Source: Sphingobacterium tenebrionis
GTDB lineage: Bacteria; Bacteroidota; Bacteroidia; Sphingobacteriales; Sphingobacteriaceae
Assembly: GCF_037126265.1 (NCBI RefSeq)
Contig: NZ_JAYLLN010000010.1
Coordinates: forward strand, 1 to 64,000
Direction: 5' to 3'
DNA length: 64,000 bases
Positions 8,605 through 16,323 of this stretch are shown here, piece after piece. A program made the position numbers and the translations under genes. The first letter of the stretch is position 1; each line of letters begins with the position of its first letter. The notes under the pieces are model-generated. The model did no database searches and was not told where the DNA came from. It saw only the letters and a program-made list of their open reading frames with translations.

Positions 8605-9537
8605 ATGTCAGGATATTCAGCATTATACATAAGAACAGCAGAAACAGATTATATTTTCTTAGCAAACGACACAGCTGCGATGATTAAAATCCCACTTATA
8701 GTTGGAGATAAAACCTACGATAAGACACATTCAAAGTTTACTTCCAAAAATTTTTATTACCAACACTTAAAATCAAGCATTATTGTTACCGGCTCAGTTG
8801 AATTAGGGATAAAAGTTCATGAATTTATTGAGGACCAAAATATTGATAGCTATGATGGATTATTAGATTCCTTGCGGAATGATCTCAATACCTATTTGAA
8901 GGATTTTATTGATAACTATCCATGGGATCTTTCAAATAAATATTCCTATCCAGGACTTTTAGGGCAAATAATTGTTCACGGACTATCAACTCTTGACAAA
9001 AACGGTAATAAAAGGCCAAGGAACTTGCTGTTAGGGAGAAGGTTACACTTTTTAAGGGATCGTGTTAAAGATTGCGGAACCATAAACCCTGAAACTGATG
9101 ATTATGAAGGGAATGTATGTCATTTGAACGATGATCCAATACTTCCAATGGAAGAATTTGAAAAGATCGCCGATGACAATCAGAAGCTGATGAATGAAAA
9201 TTTCTATCTAGGTTCAATGAACATTGTTAAGCAGCAATTGATCAGATCGAACGAGCTTTTTAATGAATCTGATCGAGAAAGAATATTTTCCGCAGGGGAA
9301 ATCCATCTAACAGTTTTCCAATGCAATAAAAATGATCGCTATGGAGATACCTTAACAGTTTCCCAAATGCTTGTACATAGGTTCGATGACTACGAAGATA
9401 TCCAAAAGGAACAGCAGCAATTGCAGGATCGCTTGAAAAATGGTTTGGTAAAACACGATGTTATGTCCGAAATGGTCAGCGATACTTTAAATAAAATTAG
9501 AAAGGAAAGACAAAATGAACATTCAAGAAATATATAA
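8605..9537 (+). CDS. Phage late protein, 310 aa, unknown; possible Ntn-hydrolase-like N-terminus
   Basis: Unrecognised, but the first 110 residues show an alternating pattern reminiscent of the proteasome/HslV fold: TDYIFLANDTAAMI, a K-rich turn, then SIIVTGSVELGIKVHEFIED, comparable to HslV VVIAGDGQATLG and KVIAGFAGGTADAFTLFE. The N-terminus reads MSGYS; no Thr follows the Met, though a Ser does. The C-terminal half is charged and helical. Its position directly after the tape measure suggests a tail-associated role. The fold idea is a weak inference. Confidence 0.5.
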   Translation: MSGYSALYIRTAETDYIFLANDTAAMIKIPLIVGDKTYDKTHSKFTSKNFYYQHLKSSIIVTGSVELGIKVHEFIEDQNIDSYDGLLDSLRNDLNTYLKDFIDNYPWDLSNKYSYPGLLGQIIVHGLSTLDKNGNKRPRNLLLGRRLHFLRDRVKDCGTINPETDDYEGNVCHLNDDPILPMEEFEKIADDNQKLMNENFYLGSMNIVKQQLIRSNELFNESDRERIFSAGEIHLTVFQCNKNDRYGDTLTVSQMLVHRFDDYEDIQKEQQQLQDRLKNGLVKHDVMSEMVSDTLNKIRKERQNEHSRNI

Positions 9538-9970
9538 TGCTGCCTACAAAGCCGGAGCATGCACAGAAAAAGGTCTAAAAATGATTAGCCGGGCAAATAA
9601 TGTGAATGATCTAATTGATTTGATGAAGTCTCCACAGGGAATTGAATTTTGTATGAAAAACCAATTTCCGTCTTTGGATCTATTGAACGAGTATAGAGAA
9701 CAATTAGAATCAAATAACATCTATCCTAAAGGTACAGATAAAACGATTATAAACCCTCGATTTGTAATTGTTTTCGGGGGCTCTATAACGGTCCAAGTCG
9801 ATGATTTCAACGTTTGCGAGATCTATGCAACAAACGATTCAAAAGTCATTGTGAAGGCCTCAGATAATGCTTATGTTTCAATTGAATTACATCATGATTC
9901 GATAGCTGAAACAACAAAAAGTGGAAAATCTAATATCTTATTGATTAACAAGACATTGGTTAAGAAGTGA
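9515..9970 (+). CDS. Hypothetical phage protein with a C-terminal beta-repeat
   Basis: 151 residues, overlapping the preceding gene by 23 bases in another frame. The N-terminal 60 residues are helical; the C-terminal half (VIVFGGSITVQVDDFNV, then short strands with SKVIVKASDNAYVSIEL) reads like a small right-handed beta-solenoid. I cannot assign a function; the late position suggests a structural or adsorption-related role. Confidence 0.55.
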   Translation: MNIQEIYNAAYKAGACTEKGLKMISRANNVNDLIDLMKSPQGIEFCMKNQFPSLDLLNEYREQLESNNIYPKGTDKTIINPRFVIVFGGSITVQVDDFNVCEIYATNDSKVIVKASDNAYVSIELHHDSIAETTKSGKSNILLINKTLVKK

Positions 9971-9998
9971 ATTACTAAAGTAGTTAAAAGTAGTAATT
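9970..9998. repeat. Perfect 8-bp inverted repeat before a small late gene
   Basis: AATTACTA (9970-9977) and TAGTAATT (9991-9998) are exact reverse complements separated by 13 bases, just upstream of the start at 10006. It could be an operator or a weak RNA hairpin. There is no T-run. Confidence 0.4.
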
Positions 9999-10005
9999 AG
10001 TGATT

Positions 10006-10356
10006 ATGGAAAAGAAACAGGTAGGAAGGCCCCCAGGCGGTAAACGTTTAGGGGGCCGCGCAAAAGGAACTCCAAACAAAATTAATAAAGAGGTGCGGGA
10101 GATAATTAAAGACATTGCCAGCGATTATTTTAATAACGGAGAGTTTACCAAGGATTTTAAAAAACTAAGTCCCAAAGACAAGATAATGGCAATGGAAAAG
10201 GTTATGAAATTTGCCATTCCTACACTATCATCGGTTGACGCTAAAGTTTACACAAATCAACAATTGGAAGATAAAGTTAAAAATATGACTGATGATCAAT
10301 TTTTCACCTTGGTTGATATGGCCATGGGAATAAACGAAGATGATGATGAGGAATAA
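10006..10356 (+). CDS. Small phage protein with GRPPGG/GRAKGTPNK DNA-binding-like N-terminus
   Basis: 116 residues from the ATG; a GTG 6 bases upstream is less likely. The basic start GRPPGGKRLGGRAKGTPNK resembles AT-hook-like N-termini common in small terminase-related and DUF5681-type phage proteins. The middle (FKKLSPKDKIMAMEKVMKF) is helical and the tail is a run of acidic residues. It may bind DNA or take part in packaging, but no large terminase is beside it. Its stop overlaps the next start. Confidence 0.5.
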   Translation: MEKKQVGRPPGGKRLGGRAKGTPNKINKEVREIIKDIASDYFNNGEFTKDFKKLSPKDKIMAMEKVMKFAIPTLSSVDAKVYTNQQLEDKVKNMTDDQFFTLVDMAMGINEDDDEE

Positions 10357-10528
10357 TGAAGACATAAGTCAAGATCTTTCTGAAAGGAAATTGCAGATGA
10401 GGAAAATGATAATCGAAGGCATAAGAAACGGTGAAGATATTTCCATGGACCGATGGCTTTATGAGAATGATACCGAAAATGGTATTCCGATTGAATCATG
10501 GTTAGAGGCAAATGAAGAGGATTTATAG
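10340..10528 (+). CDS. Small acidic hypothetical phage protein
   Basis: 62 residues with three candidate ATGs in a row (10340, 10343, 10346). It overlaps the preceding gene in a different frame, as expected for translational coupling. Repeated Glu/Asp and WL...E motifs (DRWLYENDTENG, ESWLEANEED) are visible. A strong hairpin begins exactly at its stop codon. Function unknown. Confidence 0.5.
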   Translation: MMMRNNEDISQDLSERKLQMRKMIIEGIRNGEDISMDRWLYENDTENGIPIESWLEANEEDL

Positions 10529-10551
10529 ATGGGGGAAATTTCCCCTATCTA
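10526..10551 (+). repeat. Strong hairpin at the stop codon
   Basis: TAGAT, GGGGG, AAATTT, CCCC, TATCTA forms a near-perfect 13-pair palindrome centred at 10538/10539 with a single G-T pair; the TAG is the stop of the preceding gene. There is no T-run after it, so it is more likely an mRNA processing or stability element than an intrinsic terminator. Confidence 0.5.
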
Positions 10552-10607
10552 AATGTCCGTAATTCCGTGTATGTAAAAGTTCGATTTTACCACTTTTGAA
10601 AATTATG

Positions 10608-10626
10608 AAGTGGTTTTAAACCACTT
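10608..10626. promoter_or_regulatory. 19-bp palindrome, candidate operator
   Basis: AAGTGGTTT-T-AAACCACTT is a perfect palindrome with a single central base, too tight to fold as an RNA hairpin, so a DNA-binding site for a dimeric repressor is more likely. A third CCACTT lies at 10590-10595. It precedes the gene at 10665 in a 130-base AT-rich spacer. Confidence 0.45.
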
Positions 10627-10664
10627 TGGAAAATAAATTAATTCACTTCAACAATCAATATTAA

Positions 10665-11084
10665 ATGACAGCCGCAGTAATCATTGACCACCTTTTTACG
10701 CTCTTATGGGAAAGCGATATCAAACAAACGATATCCGGAAAGATAAGAAAGTTCAACCGGCCCACAAATAGCAATAGAGAGGATATAACCATAAATATAT
10801 TATCCGTTGACTTTGATCAGCTCCAGGAAGGAATAGCAAATATTAACTTGTTCGTACCAAACCCAAAATTTAATGCTATGATTGAAGGCAAAGATGTTGT
10901 TTTAACTGATATCCCGGACCAATTACGAATAAATAAATTGTTAGGTGATTTAAAGGCAATCCTAAAGCACCATTACGATGCTGAAAAATATATTTTGGTT
11001 GAATTAATGGAACAATACATTATGCCTGAAGTAAACCAGACGGTTGTAACTAATCGTTTAAAAGTTACTGTTAAAAACACTTAA
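10665..11084 (+). CDS. Hypothetical phage late protein, 139 aa
   Basis: Recognised only as the sort of small conserved protein found in Bacteroidota phages: an N-terminal helix, a SGKIRKFNRPTNSNREDI strand-turn region, and a VNLFVPN-like strand (INLFVPNPKF). A head-tail or tail completion role is possible. It is the last + strand gene before the cargo genes, which face it on the opposite strand 11 bases away. Confidence 0.5.
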   Translation: MTAAVIIDHLFTLLWESDIKQTISGKIRKFNRPTNSNREDITINILSVDFDQLQEGIANINLFVPNPKFNAMIEGKDVVLTDIPDQLRINKLLGDLKAILKHHYDAEKYILVELMEQYIMPEVNQTVVTNRLKVTVKNT

Positions 11085-11095
11085 TTGATAAAAAC

Positions 11096-12229
11096 TTATA
11101 CACCTAGAAATTTAGTAATAGTTTCACCAAGATTATAATAAACTAAATCTTTTTGGTGGATATCAAGTGAAGCCAAAGGGTTTTCTAACTTGTTTATTGC
11201 CTGAAATTTTCTAAGATTAGATTTGTTATAAAGACATCTTCTTGCAATTATCGGAATGATCCTAATGCCTTCTTCCTCTAATTTTTTTAAAAGTTTTGGA
11301 ACTTCAGTTTTCATTATAAATTCTGAAGCTAAAAAGCTTTGCGAGACAATCATTATTGCTATACTACACTCGTTTAGTTGAGATTCAATTTCCTCAAACC
11401 AGTCACTTCCTACAGGTATTTGTGTGTCAATCCAAAAGTTGAAATCTATTTCAGGCATAATATTCTTTATACTCATTAACATTTCTTCAACATCATCTTT
11501 AAATACACTATCCTTGTGAGAGTAACTCACAAAAATTTTATGTTTCTTATTCGCATCTATTTTTATATCCTCTTTCATTACCTCAATTCTGTTGCCCATT
11601 TGATCATCATTAAATTTTGTCAAATTTATGGTATGAATTAAATTACCTTTCTTGTCGAAAAGAGGTTGTAAGGGGTTGCCTTCTAAATAAATATTTGGCC
11701 CAAATAAATACAATCCTCTTAATTTGGTTAATCTTGATTTTATTGCTTCGATAGGAATGACATCAAAACCCATATTATTTAACCATAATCTTTCTAGCTT
11801 TTCTAGGTCTAATATAACATTTGGGAAATAAGCAAAATTATTATTCGAAACATTTAAATATCTCAAATTTTTTAAATTGTTTAAGCCTTCAGGAAGCTCC
11901 ACAAATTTATTATCAGCAATTAGCAACTTTTCTAATCCGTATAATTGACAGACTTGTTTGGGAATTGATTTTAATCGATTGCCATTCAAGTTTAACACTT
12001 TTAGATTTATAAGTGATTCAATATTTGAATAAATAGAAGTTATTTCATTTTTAGAAATATCTAGAACTTTAAGATGTCTCAATGAATAAAGTTCCTTGGG
12101 TAATGTTTTCAGCTTGTTACCACTTAGTTTTAAAACTTTAAGGTTCTTGCATTCAAAAACTTCATTAGGAATTTCAGTTAATCCCTGGTCAGATAAATCA
12201 ATTTTACTTCTGTTGTTTAGCTTTCCCAT
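11096..12229 (-). CDS. LRR-TIR protein, candidate anti-phage defence effector
   Basis: 377 residues. Residues about 8-200 hold roughly six to seven leucine-rich repeats of the LKVLxLSxNxLxxLPxxL type. Residues about 229-377 form a TIR domain: KIFVSYSHKD, then FWIDTQIPVGSDWFEEI, then SQSFLASEFIMKTEVPKLL, where E309 sits where bacterial TIR NADases keep the catalytic glutamate. TIR domains of bacterial defence systems degrade or rearrange NAD; the LRR part would sense a partner. It is encoded against the phage operon and followed on the same strand by AbiH. The defence role is inferred from domains and context. Confidence 0.8.
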   Translation of the reverse strand: MGKLNNRSKIDLSDQGLTEIPNEVFECKNLKVLKLSGNKLKTLPKELYSLRHLKVLDISKNEITSIYSNIESLINLKVLNLNGNRLKSIPKQVCQLYGLEKLLIADNKFVELPEGLNNLKNLRYLNVSNNNFAYFPNVILDLEKLERLWLNNMGFDVIPIEAIKSRLTKLRGLYLFGPNIYLEGNPLQPLFDKKGNLIHTINLTKFNDDQMGNRIEVMKEDIKIDANKKHKIFVSYSHKDSVFKDDVEEMLMSIKNIMPEIDFNFWIDTQIPVGSDWFEEIESQLNECSIAIMIVSQSFLASEFIMKTEVPKLLKKLEEEGIRIIPIIARRCLYNKSNLRKFQAINKLENPLASLDIHQKDLVYYNLGETITKFLGV

Positions 12230-12633
12230 TAATTTTTATGACAAAATTCGAATATATTAAAATATTCTCTATTTTTATGGTCCCTATGGAGGATGGGGCT
12301 AAACGAATGTTATGACAGCCGATGATTCAATAGATCGAGATGGTCTAAATGCGATGAAATCACTGCACATAGCATTTGGCAAATAAAGTGTAGGACAAGT
12401 AAATGGGCAAGTTGTACCAACTGTTCCAACGGTTTGGTTCTGGTGGATTTAATGCAATTTTACTGTTTTCGGGGACTCACTCACTACGGTAACCTCACGA
12501 TTAAAAAGCTTTACCCCCTGAGCCGGTTCGACCACTCAGGGGTTTGTTTTTTTAATTGTAAAAAAGTTTGGATTATGGTCCTTGAATAATTTTTTAAGAT
12601 TTATATCTTTAATTAAGAAGTATTGTAAATTAT
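12230..12633. other. Intergenic region between the two cargo genes
   Basis: About 400 bases with no convincing gene. It contains the promoter region of the LRR-TIR gene (AT-rich, 12235-12285), unassigned sequence including a 29-codon frame at 12403-12492 on the + strand, and a + strand intrinsic terminator at 12515-12553. The terminator implies + strand transcription through here, either from the phage late operon or from an unrecognised small RNA. Confidence 0.5.
12515..12553 (+). terminator. Rho-independent terminator
   Basis: CCCCTGAG (12515-12522) pairs with CTCAGGGG (12535-12542) around a 12-base loop, followed by TTTGTTTTTTT. It would stop + strand transcripts arriving from the late operon before they run antisense into the AbiH gene. 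Confidence 0.8.
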
Positions 12634-13785
12634 TTAATATTGGCTTCCAAGCATAGAACAATCCACCTTGTTAATTACTCTATTCCTCATCTTAAGTTTG
12701 TTTCTAAAGTGCCTAGAGATATTTTGTGTAATTTCCGTATAGTTGTCATCGTTATTTCCTCGTTGCCAATAATAAGGCTTAATTGCAGCACAATTGTCAT
12801 GCTCAAATATCATATTAAGCAATGTTCTGTCAGAAAGCCCACAGGAATGACCCCAGATATAAACTACATAAGAATCAGAATCAATAAAATCAATTAACTC
12901 TTTATAATTAGTATTATGGAAATAAGCAAAAGATTTGATGTGTGTAAGGAAGTCATTATTATTTGTTTTTTCCATCTCTAAATAATCAGAGTCAATTTCA
13001 TCTCCAAATCCAAATACTGGTGGATTATTTCTTTGGGAAAGACTTCCATGAATATTTATATTATAATAATTTCCTCTAGATAACTGATATGGCAAACCAG
13101 TATAGTTAAAGTTCAAGAATGTAATATTTTTAAATTTTATTTCTCGTTTATGTTCATCTTCGTAATCATCATCTCCTAGCTTTTCTATGTGAAACTTATC
13201 AATTACTATTTTGGGGTTTATTCCCCCTTCTGCACAATAATTAAAATCATAAGGTACATTTGCTCTACTAATTACTTCCTTTAAATACTTTCCCAAGTAT
13301 ATTTTAATAAAATCTAGATCCTTATTGATTTCAATAAGTTCTTCATCCATAAATCGTATTTGAGAATTTTCATTTACAAGTCTCTTTAAAAGAATTTTTA
13401 AATTCTTATAGTAAATCATCTCAATGTCCACCCAATTCTTTTCAGTTTGATGCCTTAAAAGTTCATTAAGCAATTGAGATTTTATATCAAAATTTAATCG
13501 AAACATCATATCACCAATAATAAAATCATAAATACCTTCATTTTGAAAATTGTATTTATTTAAAAACATAAAATTTACAAGTTCATGAAGTGTAGAAAAG
13601 GTTTTCAGGTTTTGGCCGTAGTAAATTCGCTCACAAGAAATCTCTAATAATTCGTTTGAAAAATATTGGTCATTTCCTTCAACGTTAATACTTGAAACAA
13701 TAAGCCATTTAATGAAATCTGAATATCTAGAGGGTAAGCCACAATGAATATCAAATCCATTTCCAACAATAATTAGTTTGTTCAT
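12634..13785 (-). CDS. abiH: AbiH-family abortive infection protein
   Basis: 383 residues. The family hallmark is at the very start, LIIVGNGFDIHCGLPSRYSD, with an internal FLNFNYTGLP and a C-terminal IWGHSCGLSDRTLLNMIF, matching the AbiH pattern GNGFDxxxGLxxxYxDF ... GHSLxxxD. AbiH proteins were described as lactococcal abortive-infection factors; the biochemical activity is not well known. It lies on the same strand as the LRR-TIR gene, 400 bases upstream, inside the prophage, so it is a likely superinfection-exclusion cargo gene. Confidence 0.88.
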   Translation of the reverse strand: MNKLIIVGNGFDIHCGLPSRYSDFIKWLIVSSINVEGNDQYFSNELLEISCERIYYGQNLKTFSTLHELVNFMFLNKYNFQNEGIYDFIIGDMMFRLNFDIKSQLLNELLRHQTEKNWVDIEMIYYKNLKILLKRLVNENSQIRFMDEELIEINKDLDFIKIYLGKYLKEVISRANVPYDFNYCAEGGINPKIVIDKFHIEKLGDDDYEDEHKREIKFKNITFLNFNYTGLPYQLSRGNYYNINIHGSLSQRNNPPVFGFGDEIDSDYLEMEKTNNNDFLTHIKSFAYFHNTNYKELIDFIDSDSYVVYIWGHSCGLSDRTLLNMIFEHDNCAAIKPYYWQRGNNDDNYTEITQNISRHFRNKLKMRNRVINKVDCSMLGSQY

Positions 13786-13884
13786 AATAAATAGTTTGGT
13801 TTAGCAAATATACAATGAATACAATGGAATACATTAAGATACTTTTCCCTTGTTATTATCAATAATATTTTGCATTTTTGAAGT

Positions 13885-14032
13885 GCGAACATAGATGTGG
13901 AGCAAGTCCACTGAATAATCTTATTAACAATAATGTCTAGGCATACTGGTGAAAGTCCAGAAACCCAACGTTTCACGTCTGTGTTCGCGGTGACCTAGAC
14001 TATTTATAAATTTTCAAATTATGCGAACACAG
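13885..14032 (+). ncRNA. Structured leader RNA candidate with pseudoknot and alternative start-codon pairing
   Basis: Visible pairings are: stem S1 GCGAACATAGA (13885-13895) with TCTGTGTTCGC (13978-13988, one G-U); hairpin GTGGA-GCAAG-TCCAC (13897-13911); hairpin CTGG-TGAAAGT-CCAG (13946-13960); stem GTCTAGG (13935-13941) with CCTAGAC (13994-14000). S1 and the last stem interleave, so they form a pseudoknot. The S1 3' strand CTGTGTTCGC (13979-13988) is also perfectly complementary to GCGAACACAG (14023-14032), which contains the beginning of the downstream gene. Two exclusive folds would expose or hide the start codon. I know no named RNA family that fits. Confidence 0.6.
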
Positions 14033-14566
14033 GAAAAAACAACCCCAGCAAACCAAATCATTGATCTCCCAAGCCTATTGGAGATCGCAACCGATTCAAT
14101 TGAATTGGGTTCAGTACGTCTAACTGCATGCTTAAGAAGCATTAACAGGCTCAGACTAATGATTGAAGACAAAAGCCTTTTCCCAGAAGGTGATGACAAT
14201 GTTCAAGAAATATTCAATGCAGCTTCTGAAATGGAATTAATGCTAGAAAAGGCTGAATCCATTATGAACGAAATCTATGAACCTAGCCTTTCAGCGTTAT
14301 CTAAGATCCGTCTTTTCTCGGAAAGTGGATTACCAAAATTGATCTCGAGCGCAAAAAGTTTAGAGGCAATCAATAAGATTTGGAATAATAATATTCCATT
14401 GCAAAAAGATCCAGAGTTCATAAAGTTGATTGGATTGAAGAAGATCGAATTATCAACAACCAAAGCCGATCTTTCCAAAATCTTCGAGGAATCACCAATA
14501 ATTCAAAATGACTTTGAGTTTATTGGCAAGTTGACGGCTAAAAGACAATCATTAGTTAACTGTTAA
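14021..14566 (+). CDS. Hypothetical protein, 181 aa, under the structured leader
   Basis: Unrecognised helical protein (IIDLPSLLEIATDSIELGS, later EMELMLEKAESIMNEIYE). The start at ATG CGA ACA CAG is supported by its exact complementarity to the leader strand at 13979-13988. It opens a short operon with two tiny genes between the defence cargo and the integrase, a place where lysogeny-control or excision genes usually sit, but nothing in the sequence shows that function. Confidence 0.6.
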   Translation: MRTQEKTTPANQIIDLPSLLEIATDSIELGSVRLTACLRSINRLRLMIEDKSLFPEGDDNVQEIFNAASEMELMLEKAESIMNEIYEPSLSALSKIRLFSESGLPKLISSAKSLEAINKIWNNNIPLQKDPEFIKLIGLKKIELSTTKADLSKIFEESPIIQNDFEFIGKLTAKRQSLVNC

Positions 14567-14577
14567 ATCTGGATATC

Positions 14578-14739
14578 ATGAACATTCAAGCATATCATTT
14601 AGGGCAATTGAAGAAAGTAAAGAGCCGCTATATTGTTAGAGAAGACAATCAGATAATTGTGGTCAATGAATTTGTGGATGGAGGGTCTACTATGGAATGG
14701 ATCGATGAAGATGTTTTGAGTTCTATCAAGGAATTTTAA
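14578..14739 (+). CDS. Small hypothetical protein, 53 aa
   Basis: The reading frame MNIQAYHLGQLKKVKSRYIV onward starts 11 bases after the previous stop. It is mixed acidic/basic, with no transmembrane segment and no Cys. The alternating hydrophobic pattern YIVREDNQIIVVNEFV suggests a small beta structure. Function unknown. Confidence 0.45.
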   Translation: MNIQAYHLGQLKKVKSRYIVREDNQIIVVNEFVDGGSTMEWIDEDVLSSIKEF

Positions 14740-14756
14740 TATTAATTCTCACGATC

Positions 14757-14912
14757 ATGTACGATGCAATGGTATATCAAAAATTGCCTCATGGTACAGA
14801 GGTGATTTTTATCCGATTGATTGATGGAGTTGAAACTATATATGAAGATTGGTTTGATCATCACGATATCGAAAGGATAGCAAAGGAAAACATTGAAATG
14901 TTAGGGCTTTGA
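14757..14912 (+). CDS. Small acidic hypothetical protein, 51 aa
   Basis: The reading frame MYDAMVYQKLPHGTEVIFIR onward ends in TGA 88 bases before the integrase. It has an aromatic/acidic middle (ETIYEDWFDHHDIERI). It shares the short beta-then-helix plan of the preceding small gene. Function unknown. Confidence 0.45.
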   Translation: MYDAMVYQKLPHGTEVIFIRLIDGVETIYEDWFDHHDIERIAKENIEMLGL

Positions 14913-15000
14913 TAAAGTAACATAAACACACACTATTACGTTATTATAATCCCTATCAATAAAAAGGTAGGGATTATTTAATATCACCAAAGACGACATT

Positions 15001-16323
15001 ATGACTATTCCAAAGATTTACTTAAAACGAAGGTCTAATGAAAAAGATGGCCAATTGTGGCTTTACTACTCCCATGGATCAGATAAAAGATTAGAATACT
15101 ACACCGGATTGCGTATTGAAAACCAATTCTACAATGAAAAATACTGGCTAAGCAATACCAAAAAACCGATTATGAAAGGTTTTATGTATTCACACCAATA
15201 TAATAAGAAGCTTGAGGAAATGAAATCATTTGCAGTCACTTTGGTTATCAATGAAAAGATACATGACAACGATGAACTTAAAAAAAGGATCACAAAAGAA
15301 TTCAGAGTAGAGAAAATCAGCCAAAGCAAATTTCCGTCCACAGAATCCTTGACAGACCAAAAGGACATCAACCAACCCAATTTTGGTTCCGTTGATTTTA
15401 TTTCCTATTGTGAGTTTGTCCAAGCTGAACGGATAAGCGGTAAACGGCCCATTATCAGCGGAAATAGACAGGGGCTTAATTACAAGTATAACAGCTTGAA
15501 AAATCCGTCCACTACGATATCATCCCTGAAGGAATATGTTAAGTATAAACGGATAAAGCAGCTAAGTTTTAATGATATTAATGTTGCATTCTATAACGAT
15601 TATAGAAATTACCTATTGAACGTAAAAAAGAAAAAGATAAGTACTTTTTCAACTCGGGTCAGGGACATTAAAGCCTTTATGAACGAAGGTATTGATGATA
15701 AATTACACCAAAACACCGGGCACAAAAATAAAAGGTTTATAGCCCCAAAATATGAGAGTACTGGAATTGCTTTAACACTGGAAGAAATTAGAACTATCCA
15801 GGACGCTGACATTGATAAATATTATCATCATGTTAGGGACCTGTTTTTAATCGGATGTTATACGGCTTTACGCTTCAGTGATTATTCAAGCCTTGAATTG
15901 GTGGAAATTGATGACAGCTTTATCAGGCTTAAACAGAGTAAAACAAACAATAGGGTTTCAATACCAATTATGAAGGGCTTAAAAGAAATATTGTCCAGAT
16001 ATAACAATAAATTACCACCACCTTGCAGCAATCAGCATTTTAATAGAACAATTAAGAAAATATGTTCATTATCTGAGATCGGATTAGATAGAGTTTATGA
16101 GATCGATAAGTACGGCAATAAAATTATGTGGAGTTCAAAGGTTACAAGCCATACTGGCCGCCGCTCCTATGCAACAAATATGTTTAAGTTAGGGGTTCCA
16201 ACCATCTTAATTATGTCTGCAACTGGCCATAAAAAAGAAGAAATGTTTTTGAGGTACATAAAGGCCACCAATGAAGAGAAAACAAGAATGTTAGCTGACT
16301 GGATGGAGAAACTAGATATTTAA
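15001..16323 (+). CDS. Tyrosine site-specific integrase
   Basis: 440 residues with the domain order of Bacteroidota phage/ICE integrases: N-terminal arm-binding region (about 1-110), SAM-like core-binding domain (about 130-235, FISYCEFVQAERISG onward) and catalytic domain (about 250-440). Catalytic residues are visible as the first Arg in ALRFSDY, SHTGRRSYATN (H-x-x-R), the His in ATGHKK, and the nucleophile Tyr in FLRYIKA. It would join attP to the tRNA-Ser attB. It is the gene nearest the tRNA, as expected for the element's end. Confidence 0.93.
   Translation: MTIPKIYLKRRSNEKDGQLWLYYSHGSDKRLEYYTGLRIENQFYNEKYWLSNTKKPIMKGFMYSHQYNKKLEEMKSFAVTLVINEKIHDNDELKKRITKEFRVEKISQSKFPSTESLTDQKDINQPNFGSVDFISYCEFVQAERISGKRPIISGNRQGLNYKYNSLKNPSTTISSLKEYVKYKRIKQLSFNDINVAFYNDYRNYLLNVKKKKISTFSTRVRDIKAFMNEGIDDKLHQNTGHKNKRFIAPKYESTGIALTLEEIRTIQDADIDKYYHHVRDLFLIGCYTALRFSDYSSLELVEIDDSFIRLKQSKTNNRVSIPIMKGLKEILSRYNNKLPPPCSNQHFNRTIKKICSLSEIGLDRVYEIDKYGNKIMWSSKVTSHTGRRSYATNMFKLGVPTILIMSATGHKKEEMFLRYIKATNEEKTRMLADWMEKLDI

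Noticed and set aside
12403..12492. A 29-codon frame (MGKLYQLFQRFGSGG...) upstream of the terminator
   Set aside because: Too short, with no clear ribosome site or recognisable family; left as a note only.
12511..12545. A tRNA or tmRNA end, suggested by CCGGTTCGACCA
   Set aside because: The flanking CCCCTGAG/CTCAGGGG arms with a T-run are a plain terminator and no acceptor stem or anticodon arm can be drawn.
13885..14000. Cobalamin riboswitch or hammerhead ribozyme, suggested by CTGGTGAAAGTCCAG and GAAAC
   Set aside because: There is no B12 box or the long cobalamin architecture, and the core CTGATGA / stem / GAAA order of a hammerhead is not satisfied. I keep it as an unassigned structured leader.
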